Origin: Polaromonas eurypsychrophila
GTDB taxonomy: Bacteria > Pseudomonadota > Gammaproteobacteria > Burkholderiales > Burkholderiaceae_C
Direction of reading: 5' to 3'
NCBI RefSeq assembly: GCF_014641715.1
Contig: NZ_BMIG01000012.1
Coordinates: forward strand, 1-64,000
DNA length: 64,000 bases
The position numbers and the translations under genes are program-made. Every line of letters begins with the position of its first letter. Positions within the stretch are counted from its first letter, which is position 1. The notes under the pieces were generated by a model that worked only from the letters and a program-made list of their open reading frames with translations, was not told where the DNA came from and did no database searches. Shown one piece after another: positions 40,224 through 47,660 of the stretch.

Positions 40224-40332
40224 GGCGGCGGTATCGGGGAATGCCTGGGCCGGTGGCCACTGGCTGAAACTACGGCAGGCCATCAAAGCATTAAATCAGG
40301 CTATGCGGGAGCAGCGGGGCTGGCTAAAGTGA
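40111..40332 (+). CDS. Small basic island protein overlapping its neighbour
   Basis: A 73-residue basic protein (GWTPERRKRQSEAIKRW, TGPKSPEGKAAVSGNAW, then GGHWLKLRQAIKALNQAMRE). It overlaps the upstream gene by 113 bases in another frame. That it is real is supported by a second copy of its last 30 codons at 42988-43077, in which most base changes are synonymous in this frame. The SPEGKA..GNA segment is seen in short phage and island proteins. Function unknown; basic charge suggests DNA contact. Confidence 0.6.
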   Translation: MGNPAKGWTPERRKRQSEAIKRWKPWQQSTGPKSPEGKAAVSGNAWAGGHWLKLRQAIKALNQAMREQRGWLK

Positions 40333-40427
40333 CTCTTATTTTCAGGATTTAGCAAGAGATGAGTTTGTGAAAATTACCGATGTTTGAGGGGGCGGCTGTG
40401 ACATAGTGTTACTTTGAAAGAATTTTC

Positions 40428-40796
40428 ATGAAAACCAAGATAGCTCTCTTCTCACTCTTAGTACTCGCTAGTCTTGCGGGCTGTACCGCATTCGTCCCTG
40501 TACAAACATTGGACAAAACAGGCATCGATGCACTCTTGACGGCTACAAAGCTGCCGATCCTGTCTGATGCTGAAGCTACGGGTCGAACTGTTATCTCAGA
40601 GGTAGTCGGTTACTCATGCATGAACCAAGCCACCGAGCCCAGTGCAACCAGAGTCGGCGCTACCGATCAAGTGAAAATCCTAGCTGTGCAAAAGGGTGCG
40701 ACCGCTGTATCTGGGCTAGTCTGCAGTGAGGGCGGCGTTTCCTTGGTCCGCAATTGCTGGCAATCGTGGGAATGCAAGGGTAAGGCGCTTAAGTGA
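40428..40796 (+). CDS. Predicted lipoprotein, unknown
   Basis: A 122-residue protein with a lipoprotein signal, MKTKIALFSLLVLASLAGC, and lipobox LAGC. The mature part has paired cysteines (SCMNQATEP, VCSEGG, NCWQSWECKGK) likely to form disulphides. Membrane-anchored in the periplasm. It begins the lower-GC cargo zone of element 1. No family recognised. Confidence 0.65.
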   Translation: MKTKIALFSLLVLASLAGCTAFVPVQTLDKTGIDALLTATKLPILSDAEATGRTVISEVVGYSCMNQATEPSATRVGATDQVKILAVQKGATAVSGLVCSEGGVSLVRNCWQSWECKGKALK

Positions 40797-40874
40797 TAGG
40801 ACATTTTTGGGTTGAGCGAGGCACCCCGATGCTTCGATTAGGCGTGAGTAACTATTTCACAAATAAGGATGAGT

Positions 40875-41540
40875 ATGAAATGTAGAGGCGCTTTTCTGGC
40901 TATGTTTTTTATCGCTACCGGCGTCTATGCCCAGCCGGTAATAAAGGATGGATTCCCGTGCGTGTCCGAGCTTTGCGTGGGCGATGGGTTGCAGGAGTTG
41001 AGAGGGATTAAATGGAAGTCCGTAAAGGATCAGGGTAGAAATTTTTCGGCATCAGAATTGGATGACGTAAGGAAGTCGCTCAGGGGAAGCATTTCCGCGG
41101 CAGCCGCTACCGCTATAGCGAAAGGAGTGTTCGATGGTTCCACGCTCGACGCACTCAGCGGAATCACTGGTAGCTGCAAATCTGAAAGGGCTTATGTTCA
41201 AGGCTCGTTTACCTCTAACGCAGGGTCTCTCACAGATGTCACCTTGGTACTTCTTTCTGCTAATGGGACGCAACGGTGGACAGTGGCGCACATTCGTAGA
41301 TTTATAGACGTGCCTAACGGCGAGGCAGCAAAAGAATTAAGTCGGCAACTTGAAGAGCGGTACGCGGGGTTTGACAGGCCTTCACAGCGCACGCCTAAAA
41401 CTCGTGGATCCTTTCAAGTGAAATATGGAGGAGGTACTTATATCTCCTACGACCTGGATTACACGTCTGCAGAATTCAATAGTTTTGAAAAGAAAAATAT
41501 TTCCCCAGCGTCTTGTCTGTCAGGTCTAAAGGCTGATTGA
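40875..41540 (+). CDS. Secreted protein, unknown
   Basis: ATG 40875 is preferred over ATG 40869 because AAGGA is then correctly spaced. 221 residues with a signal peptide (MKCRGAFLAMFFIATGVYAQ). The mature protein begins PVIKDGFPCVSELCVGDG with a Cys pair, and ends with a YGGGTYISYDLDYTSAEFNS beta-rich stretch. Probably periplasmic or exported. Not recognised. AT-richer than the flanking core genome, as expected of cargo. Confidence 0.6.
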   Translation: MKCRGAFLAMFFIATGVYAQPVIKDGFPCVSELCVGDGLQELRGIKWKSVKDQGRNFSASELDDVRKSLRGSISAAAATAIAKGVFDGSTLDALSGITGSCKSERAYVQGSFTSNAGSLTDVTLVLLSANGTQRWTVAHIRRFIDVPNGEAAKELSRQLEERYAGFDRPSQRTPKTRGSFQVKYGGGTYISYDLDYTSAEFNSFEKKNISPASCLSGLKAD

Positions 41541-41568
41541 TCGATTTCAGAGCACAGCAACTGCGGGC

Positions 41569-42060
41569 ATGCAAAACACCAAGGTTCTACTAAGGTTTGC
41601 AGTCCTGCTGCTATTGGCACTCCAGGCCCAAGCCGATACCCTGCTGGGCAAGGTCATCAATGTGGCCGATGGCGACACCATCACAGTCCTGGACGACACC
41701 AACACCCAGCACAAGATTCGGCTGGCTGGCATTGATGCGCCTGAAAAGCGGCAAGCATTCGGCAATGTCTCCAAGCAGAGCCTGGCCGAGCAGGTAGCAG
41801 GGCAGTCTGTGGCGGTCGAGTGGGACAAGGTTGATCGGTACGGGCGCAAGGTCGGCAAGGTGCTGCTGGCCGGTCTGGATTGCAACCTGGTGCAGGTCAA
41901 GCGCGGTCTGGCATGGCACTACAAGGACTATCAGCGGGAGCAGTCCCCCACTGACCAACAGAGCTATGCAGCGGCTGAGGTCGAGGCCAGAGCGGCGAGG
42001 CTAGGACTCTGGCGTGATGTGGAACAGGTTCCGCCTTGGGAGTTTAGGAACAAGCGGTAG
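41569..42060 (+). CDS. Secreted staphylococcal-nuclease homologue
   Basis: A 163-residue thermonuclease-family (SNase/YncB) protein with signal peptide (MQNTKVLLRFAVLLLLALQA). The OB-fold nuclease signatures are clear: VINVADGDTITVLDD with metal Asp residues, IRLAGIDAPEKRQAFG with the catalytic Arg, and VEWDKVDRYGRKVGKVL. It probably degrades extracellular or periplasmic nucleic acid with Ca2+. Such nucleases are frequent cargo on plasmids and islands. Confidence 0.88.
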   Translation: MQNTKVLLRFAVLLLLALQAQADTLLGKVINVADGDTITVLDDTNTQHKIRLAGIDAPEKRQAFGNVSKQSLAEQVAGQSVAVEWDKVDRYGRKVGKVLLAGLDCNLVQVKRGLAWHYKDYQREQSPTDQQSYAAAEVEARAARLGLWRDVEQVPPWEFRNKR

Positions 42061-42335
42061 ACAGTAAAAATTTAAAGGCCAACTTTGGCCTCATCCATGC
42101 ACTTTTGCTTTTCCACAACCATATATGCGTCCATCTTCTCGGCTTGCTTATCAGGTAAGGAGCAATTTGGCCCAGAATTGCGGGGAGCAAATGGCAAAGC
42201 ACCTTACGCCGCAAAGCATCGCGTATACGGAGGCGCGGGGGAGGGTCTGACCGAGGCTGAGTTAGCCGAGCCGAGCGCAAGCGCTGAGGCCAAGTTCCTG
42301 GCTACTGAAGTTCAGAAACTATTGAGGAAGACACC

Positions 42336-42608
42336 ATGAAAGAAACTACTACTTTGACCAAGCCCAAACTGGTCAGTAAAACGTCGGAGGCGGAACTGGC
42401 GTTCGCTGAGGCTGGCGCGGTTCCTGTAACAACAGGCGCAAAGGCGGCGGCTGAGAAATGAGCATTCTTTGCGCCAGAGGGTTATCGGCGGCTGCCCATC
42501 AACCTACGGAAAGACCTGCACAAAAAGCTGCGGCTGGCAGCGGTCGAGCAGGATTGCACCGCCACCGACATCATCGAGCGGCTACTGGTCAAAGAGTTGG
42601 ATAAATGA
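42336..42608 (+). pseudogene. Ribbon-helix-helix protein gene with in-frame stop
   Basis: One frame runs from ATG 42336 to TGA 42606-42608, broken only by a TGA at 42459-42461. The part after it reads FFAPEGYRRLPINLRKDLHK and ends TATDIIERLLVKEL, a typical ribbon-helix-helix DNA-binding sequence of ParG/CopG type; the part before it is a 41-residue polar N-terminus. No start codon with a ribosome site follows the internal stop, so the RHH part is probably not made. The 275 bp upstream (42061-42335) hold no gene I can support. Confidence 0.55.
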
Positions 42609-42892
42609 ATCTTCCAATTGCAAAGGGGTGTACTTGCGGGGGAAGAAATCCTGCCTGCTTTAAATGCGGTGGATGGGGTTTTGTAAGCGATCGAGCCATC
42701 AAGCCAAGCAGTCCAAGCAGTCCAAGCAGTCCAAGCAGTCCAAGCAGTCCAAGCAGTCCAAGTTTTGGCGTAAAGGTGAAAAAAAAGTTGGAAATAACGA
42801 ATGCGACATGCCCTATTTGCAACGTGAGTCTTTTTGCTAGAAATCTGAGCAGTCATTTGGCTAGAGTTCATAACGAAAGTGATTTCGACTGA
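42605..42892 (+). CDS. Small zinc-finger protein with Ser-Ser-Pro repeat
   Basis: A 95-residue protein with a Cys-rich N-terminal knuckle (CTCGGRNPACFKCGGWGF), a hinge of six to seven Pro-Ser-Ser units coded by a 9-bp tandem repeat, and a C-terminal C2H2-type finger CPICNVSLFARNLSSHLARVH. Its start overlaps the RHH pseudogene stop by ATGA, so it was coupled to it. Two different zinc modules in so small a protein suggest nucleic-acid binding. I know no family with this arrangement. Confidence 0.6.
   Translation: MNLPIAKGCTCGGRNPACFKCGGWGFVSDRAIKPSSPSSPSSPSSPSSPSSPSFGVKVKKKLEITNATCPICNVSLFARNLSSHLARVHNESDFD
42704..42757 (+). repeat. 9-bp tandem repeat, six units
   Basis: CCAAGCAGT repeated six times without change, plus a partial seventh unit. 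It encodes Ser-Ser-Pro repeats in the zinc-finger protein. Unit gains or losses keep the frame, so the hinge length can vary. Confidence 0.9.
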
Positions 42893-42987
42893 ACACCAGT
42901 CCTGAATCAAACGGATTTAGACCCTGAGATTGCTGGAATGGAACCACACATACCAGGCAGGCAGAACCAACCCATTTCTTGCGCGGA

Positions 42988-43077
42988 ACGCCTGGAGGGG
43001 AGGCCACTGGCTGAAACTGCGGCAGGCCATCAAGGCACTGAATCAAGCTATGCGGGAGCAGCGGGGCTGGCTGGGGT
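42988..43077 (+). repeat. Truncated second copy of the 40241-40330 gene end
   Basis: About 90 bp repeat the end of the small basic protein gene (GGCCACTGGCTGAAACT, GCGGGAGCAGCGGGGCTGGC). The frame NAWRGGHWLKLRQAIKALNQ is preserved to a stop, with mainly third-base changes, but no start or N-terminal part is present, so this is a gene remnant. Confidence 0.8.
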
Positions 43078-43124
43078 AGGGATACACAGGGAAGGCGGTT
43101 AGTATCCGATTTGGAGGCTGTGCA

Positions 43125-43769
43125 ATGACAAAGATAATCGGTGCTGCGGTTCTTGCCCTGATGGGTTCTGCGTGTTTCGCTCAAACGCCTGACGCGGTGG
43201 CTGCGTTAGCCCGGAAGCTAGAGGGCACCATTTATGTCATTCCGCACCGTGAGTCCGTAGACGGACAGATGACCGCTTGCGGGCTTGAGTTTTCCGCAAT
43301 GAAGATGGACTTTAGTACCAAAGGTGGCGCACCAGTGAAGATCGTCGGGTCTTTCTACTTACGCAACTCCTCAAACGGCGGACTTTTTTACGCCTTGAAG
43401 ATGGGGATTGCCGATCGCTTGGGTGCGAATCCCTTGGTGTCTGCCCCCGCCAATGCTTTCATTCGCGCGCCCCGTGGGCAGGCCCCAACTAAGGCAAGGC
43501 GGGCAGATGGAGAAAACCCGGGATATGCATTATTTGTGGGCGCAGTCGATGGTGACGTGGTTGCGGCGTATCAGGCGATCGCAGAGCACAACCAATTGGT
43601 TGTCGGTTTTAATCGCGTTCCAGGGCAGATGGATGTGACCGCCACATTGGATTTGACCGTAATTGATACAAAAATGGTGGACGGCAAGGTGGTCCGTGAA
43701 AAGAGCCAACAACCGGTGGAAGAGTTTCTGGATTGCAGTGGCTCGCTGCTTAAAACCGTCAAGAAATAG
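43125..43769 (+). CDS. Secreted protein, unknown
   Basis: A 214-residue protein with signal peptide MTKIIGAAVLALMGSACFAQ. The mature part is beta-rich (FSAMKMDFSTKGGAPVKIVG, FNRVPGQMDVTATLDLTVID) with two or three cysteines. Probably periplasmic. No family recognised. It is the last gene of element 1, 234 bp before the right attachment site. Confidence 0.6.
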   Translation: MTKIIGAAVLALMGSACFAQTPDAVAALARKLEGTIYVIPHRESVDGQMTACGLEFSAMKMDFSTKGGAPVKIVGSFYLRNSSNGGLFYALKMGIADRLGANPLVSAPANAFIRAPRGQAPTKARRADGENPGYALFVGAVDGDVVAAYQAIAEHNQLVVGFNRVPGQMDVTATLDLTVIDTKMVDGKVVREKSQQPVEEFLDCSGSLLKTVKK

Positions 43770-43900
43770 ATCGGAGTCCGCTAAGACTGGCCGGGGGGTA
43801 GCGAAAGTCTGGCGCATCGACAGATCGGAAACCACTCCGTATCTCACGCAGAGAAAAAATTCCCCATTTGAAAACAATCAAATAATCAGCGAATGATTCG

Positions 43901-43929
43901 GGGGGTATCAAAGGCAAAGTGGGGGTACA
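43901..43929 (+). repeat. Arm-type repeat at the right end of element 1
   Basis: TGGGGGTACA at 43920-43929, followed by GACGGGGG, matches the left-end copies; a diverged copy, GGGGGTATCA, is at 43901-43910. Confidence 0.5.
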
Positions 43930-44003
43930 GACGGGGGTGCGGATTGATAATGAAAATCGCGAGACCTAACATTCATGCGGGTTTCAAGCCATCATTCAAT
44001 TGA

Positions 44004-44017
44004 CCCCAGCTCCACCA
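44004..44017 (+). other. Right attachment site of element 1 / left of element 2
   Basis: Exact 14-bp copy of the ssrA end, CCCCAGCTCCACCA. The bases before it (GGGTTTCAAGCC at about 43979-43990) faintly recall a T-arm. A second integrase gene starts 109 bp downstream, so this site is both the right end of element 1 and the left end of element 2. Confidence 0.8.
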
Positions 44018-44028
44018 TCAATTTTGGT

Positions 44029-44053
44029 AAGTCCTTGATTTTGAAGGACTTTT
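44029..44053 (+). terminator. Terminator at the left end of element 2
   Basis: AAGTCCTT (44029-44036), loop GATTTTG, AAGGACTT (44044-44051), then TT. It lies just past the attachment core, like the terminator at 32797 in element 1, so this element too brings a terminator for ssrA. Confidence 0.65.
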
Positions 44054-44125
44054 CCAAAGAAGCGAGGCCAAAACAAGGGGTCGTCCTTTCAGGGGTGACA
44101 CCCGGTACTACACCGGGAGCTTGTT

Positions 44126-45913
44126 ATGGCCGCTTCGTATCTTGTTCAGACCCGCAACGGCGTGTACTGCGCACGCTTTGTTGTTCCTCTCGCGCACAGG
44201 GGATCCAGCAAATCCGCTGGCAGGGAAATCCGCGTTTCGACACTCACCAAAGACCCGCGCGATGCTGCTGCACGTGCGCGGCTTCTGCGCGTGCTCTATG
44301 ACAGTTTGTTGCACAAAGGTGGGGTATTCTGCCGGGAGAGCATTTCAACCTACTTTCAATCCATCATGGCACAGTTCAAAGCACCGCCCCTAGGCACACC
44401 CAAGTTCGGCATCGAGTACGACTTTGCAACCGGCAAGGTGAAATTCGAGGATGTCAAGCCTGGGGAGGAGGCAACTGTGATGAGCATGCTGGAAGACATG
44501 CAACACCGCCTGCCTGTGCCCATCACTCAGATTGCGCTAGCGCCCCCGGCACCTCCCGTTGCGGCACCCGTAGCATCCGCCAGAACAGACGGATTGTCCG
44601 ACGATGCCCGACTCCCCATTGCAACCATGGTTGAGGAGTATCTGGAAAGCCAGGAAGGGCGAGCACTCAGGGATGAAATTGGCCCAAAGAATGTGTCGCA
44701 GCGTGCCACCCGCCTGCGGTTGTTTTCCAACTACTTTGAAGGCAAGGTCATCGGCGACATCACTCCAAACGACATCAAAAACTACATGGATGACATCGCG
44801 TACTACCCGACCAGTCGGGATGTAATCGGCATAGCGCCGGGACGCAGCATCCGTGATGTCATCAAGTTGAGCAAGGCGAACAAGTTGCGCCGGGACGACG
44901 GCAAACCGTACGACACGCTGGCCGAGGCAACCGTTAAGGGATACATGCTGGCGTTGGCCAATTTCATCGGCTTTTGCGATCTCAAACTGGCGGTGTTGGA
45001 CCGCACAGCCAGCCGTATGAAAACTATCGTGGACTCGGCGCCAAAGGGAGAACCCAACCCCAAAGAGCCGTTTACAGACGACGAGCTGACGAGCATCTTT
45101 TCGTGCCGATACCTTTGGCAGCCTGCCTACAACCTGCCGCATCAGTATTGGACGCCGGTTATCGGCCTTTTCACCGGGGCGAGGTTGAGCGAAATCTGCC
45201 AGCTCACCACGGGGGACATCAAAGAGTATGCGCCAGGGGCATGGCAAATCTCCTTCAACGATGATGAAGACGGTGAAGATGATGACGATGGCAGCAGCCG
45301 CCGCCGCAAGTCCAACAAGCGCTTGAAGAACAAGTCATCGCGCCGCGTCATGCCAGTGCATCCTCAACTGATTGAGTTGGGGCTTATCGACTACTGGAAG
45401 AAGCGCAAGAAGGATGGAAATGTCAACCTTATGGGCGTGAAGGCAGCAGAAAAAGACGGCTACGGGAAGGTGCCCGGAGATTTTTTCCGCAACAAGCTTC
45501 TGCGTGAGTACGTGGGCATCAACAGTGAGACCAAGGTCTTCCATAGTTTTCGCTACACATTTATCACCCGCTTGCGTCAGGCCATCATCGACCATGCGGG
45601 CAAGAGGGTGGATGAGAATATCGAGAATTATCCCGAGGGGCTGACGCTTCGCCAGATCGTGGGCCACTCCATCGCGTCTGGGTTCACTCGAAGCACTGGG
45701 AAGTCGGATGTGCATATCAATACTTACATGGGAGAGGTTTCGATGGAAGCCCGTGTGCGACTTTTGGCGAGATTGGACTTGTCGCATATCTCTATTCCGA
45801 AGTACCAAAACGTCAAGCCGGGGCAGCGTGTCAGGTACGAGCCCGACGTGAAGTCGGAGGCGGCAATTCAGGATTTCAGTATTAGTGGGGATGTCCTAGG
45901 CGCACTTTTGTAG
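44126..45913 (+). CDS. Tyrosine recombinase of element 2 (DUF6538 type)
   Basis: A 595-residue integrase unlike that of element 1. The N-terminus (YLVQTRNGVYCARFVVPLAH) is a DUF6538-type domain; a core-binding domain covers about residues 165-310; the catalytic domain has the first Arg in LFTGARLSEICQLTTGD, the H..R box in FHSFRYTFITRLRQ, a GH in IVGHSIASG, and the Tyr in HINTYMGEVSM. An acidic loop of Asp/Glu (about residues 380-392) interrupts the catalytic domain. Its position beside the 14-bp repeat fits integration into ssrA. Confidence 0.92.
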   Translation: MAASYLVQTRNGVYCARFVVPLAHRGSSKSAGREIRVSTLTKDPRDAAARARLLRVLYDSLLHKGGVFCRESISTYFQSIMAQFKAPPLGTPKFGIEYDFATGKVKFEDVKPGEEATVMSMLEDMQHRLPVPITQIALAPPAPPVAAPVASARTDGLSDDARLPIATMVEEYLESQEGRALRDEIGPKNVSQRATRLRLFSNYFEGKVIGDITPNDIKNYMDDIAYYPTSRDVIGIAPGRSIRDVIKLSKANKLRRDDGKPYDTLAEATVKGYMLALANFIGFCDLKLAVLDRTASRMKTIVDSAPKGEPNPKEPFTDDELTSIFSCRYLWQPAYNLPHQYWTPVIGLFTGARLSEICQLTTGDIKEYAPGAWQISFNDDEDGEDDDDGSSRRRKSNKRLKNKSSRRVMPVHPQLIELGLIDYWKKRKKDGNVNLMGVKAAEKDGYGKVPGDFFRNKLLREYVGINSETKVFHSFRYTFITRLRQAIIDHAGKRVDENIENYPEGLTLRQIVGHSIASGFTRSTGKSDVHINTYMGEVSMEARVRLLARLDLSHISIPKYQNVKPGQRVRYEPDVKSEAAIQDFSISGDVLGALL

Positions 45914-46256
45914 CTTCCCAAACTTTCTTGTGTCCTACCGGGAGATCACCTGAGGTAGGTGGACGGTTAGCCTTCGCAACTTGGAAAAGCTGGACGCCTG
46001 TGCCAGGAATTGGATGCAGATGCCAAGCATAGGACTGGCGTCCTTGTGCGACCGCGTGGATCTATTGGCCAACGCGATCATCGCCGATGACAACGTCGGC
46101 TTTGCAGCGTTATCAGACATTGGGAGAGGTCGTCTAATTTGAGTCTCATTTCTTGAGACATGATTAAGGATCCACCTGTCTCGCCGGGTCTGCCAGAATA
46201 TCAAGCATCTGCCCGTTTATAAAGCACTGCCCTTCATCGTTAGGCTTTCTGAAAAA
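45914..46256 (+). other. Spacer with a possible gene fragment
   Basis: The plus-strand frame from about 45969 to 46140 reads RLRNLEKLDACARNWMQM and ends FAALSDIGRGRLI, without a proper start or N-terminal part. It may be the remains of a gene. Nothing else is recognised in this 343-bp stretch. Confidence 0.3.
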
Positions 46257-46826
46257 ATGAATATGGATGCACTCACCTTCACCGCAGAAGCCATAAAGGC
46301 ATTGTCCTGGCCAACGGCGGTGGTACTCGTTGCGCTAATGGTTCGTAAACCAGTGATTGAGTTGCTTCCGTTTTTACGTCGGCTCAAGTACAAGGAAATC
46401 GAGTTAGAGTTCTCAAAGGAACTTGCGCAGCTCAAATCTGATGTCAAAGCAAGCGAACCGACGACAAATCAGGTGTCCGTGGCTCCTGCACCGAGCGCAT
46501 CCAACAATCGGCTTCTCAATATTGCATCGATCTCAACAAGTGCGGCCATACTCGAGGCTTGGTCAGAACTCGAATCTGCCTCTGTGGCTGTAGCTAGTTC
46601 CTTCTGGACGCAAACACCAGGCGATGCAATAAAAAATTACTCGAGGCTTGGTGAATATTTGCTGCAATGCAAAGTGATAGATGAAAAACAGTTGGTTATC
46701 TTCAACAAATTGCGCGCACTTCGTAACAAGGCAGCACACGCAGCAGATCTAAACCTTAGCGAAGAAGCGGCACGTACTTACATTGAGCTTGCCACGTCGC
46801 TCATAGCTCACATACGCTCCGCATAA
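46257..46826 (+). CDS. Membrane-anchored HEPN-like protein
   Basis: A 189-residue protein: one transmembrane helix (about residues 15-30), a charged segment (RRLKYKEIELEFSKELAQLK), a Ser/Pro linker, and a helical C-terminal domain ending LRALRNKAAHAADLNLSEEA. The R156-x4-H161 pattern in that motif is the catalytic signature of HEPN ribonucleases and also occurs in DUF4145-like domains. It precedes the CBASS operon by 195 bp in the same direction and may be an accessory toxin or sensor, or an independent gene. The ribosome site is weak; ATG 46263 is an alternative start. Confidence 0.6.
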   Translation: MNMDALTFTAEAIKALSWPTAVVLVALMVRKPVIELLPFLRRLKYKEIELEFSKELAQLKSDVKASEPTTNQVSVAPAPSASNNRLLNIASISTSAAILEAWSELESASVAVASSFWTQTPGDAIKNYSRLGEYLLQCKVIDEKQLVIFNKLRALRNKAAHAADLNLSEEAARTYIELATSLIAHIRSA

Positions 46827-47021
46827 CCTATGAAGAGCCCGAGTTGTCTCTGGGAGGGTTTGGATTGGAACAGTGGCCGTTTTCACTGAAATACGCAGTT
46901 GAAAGTCCCTTGACCTTGCAACATTGTGTCCACATCCCTTGAAAGGCATTGAACACGCTAACATCTAGCAACATTTTGGCAATGCACCACTATCATCGTG
47001 TGTCTATTTCAAGGGGTGAGA

Positions 47022-47660
47022 TTGGCTTCAAATCACGAATATGCAGTTATCGGACATAGCCGCGCAATGGTTGGTCGCTTTCTGGGCATTGTTGCGGGAC
47101 TGGCTAGCTCAGGTTTGGCTGTTCTCATAGCCACCGCAATAACTTATGCCGAGAGTTGGGGATTTCTCCAAGAACGCGCGTTTTGGACATTGCCACTTAC
47201 GGCTGCGATTTTCTACACCCTAGGACATTTGGCGTTTGATAAGTGGGCTTGGCGCACATGGTTAGTCCACGTGTTTCTTGATATTCCTGACTTGCGCGGT
47301 AAATGGGAATGCATCGGTGAAACTCTTGATCCCAACACCGGTGCAGTTACGCACAACTGGACTTCGGAAGTCACGATTTCGCAAGGCTGGGAAAAGCTCA
47401 GGATCTACTCTCAGACGAGTACGTCGCGTTCAAACAGTGTTGCTGCTTCCATCGTCGTGGAGGAAGACGTCGGCTACATCCTCATGTACAGCTACCGCAA
47501 CGAGCCGCGTCCCGGTGAGCCTGAGCTAAAGGCCCACCACGGCTATGCTGAATGGCAAATTGCTGCCGATGGCTCGTCCGCTGAAGCCACTTATTTCAAC
47601 GGTGGCGGCCGCCCTACCGGCGGTCGCATGAAGCTAACGAGGAAGACGCGTGGCAACTGA
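47022..47660 (+). CDS. cap15: CBASS membrane effector Cap15 (S-2TM-beta)
   Basis: Cap15 effectors have two transmembrane helices and an eight-stranded beta-barrel that binds a cyclic nucleotide; on activation they oligomerise and disrupt the inner membrane. TTG 47022 was chosen because AAGGGG lies 5 bases upstream, giving 212 residues; the frame opens at GTG 46998. Helices lie at about 15-37 and 47-68. The barrel starts with IPDLRGKWECIGETLD, a hallmark of the family, and ends GGGRPTGGRMKLTRK. The end overlaps the cyclase gene by 11 bp, so effector and cyclase are made together. Confidence 0.82.
   Translation: MASNHEYAVIGHSRAMVGRFLGIVAGLASSGLAVLIATAITYAESWGFLQERAFWTLPLTAAIFYTLGHLAFDKWAWRTWLVHVFLDIPDLRGKWECIGETLDPNTGAVTHNWTSEVTISQGWEKLRIYSQTSTSRSNSVAASIVVEEDVGYILMYSYRNEPRPGEPELKAHHGYAEWQIAADGSSAEATYFNGGGRPTGGRMKLTRKTRGN

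Larger units (their letters stand above)
32786..44017 (+). mobile_element. Element 1: integrative island of about 11.2 kb in ssrA
   Basis: Bounded by the 14-bp direct repeat at 32772-32785 and 44004-44017. Contains a P4-type integrase, an AlpA-like regulator, a Toprim/DUF3987 replication protein, small phage-like proteins and a cargo zone of lower GC content with secreted proteins and a nuclease. No capsid, tail or conjugation genes are seen, so it is a satellite-like or mobilisable island rather than a full prophage. Confidence 0.8.

Noticed and set aside
42459-42461. In-frame TGA as a selenocysteine codon
   Set aside because: No SECIS-like hairpin evident, no selenoprotein family match; an ordinary nonsense change is simpler.
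42704-42757. Regular short repeats as a CRISPR array
   Set aside because: Units are 9 bp with no spacers, in frame within a gene; no cas genes are present in the window.
32998-44017. Element 1 as a prophage
   Set aside because: No capsid, terminase, tail or lysis genes; only integrase, regulator and replication genes.
45935-46204. 89-residue minus-strand open frame
   Set aside because: No start signal, no family, and it ends within a spacer next to the integrase gene.
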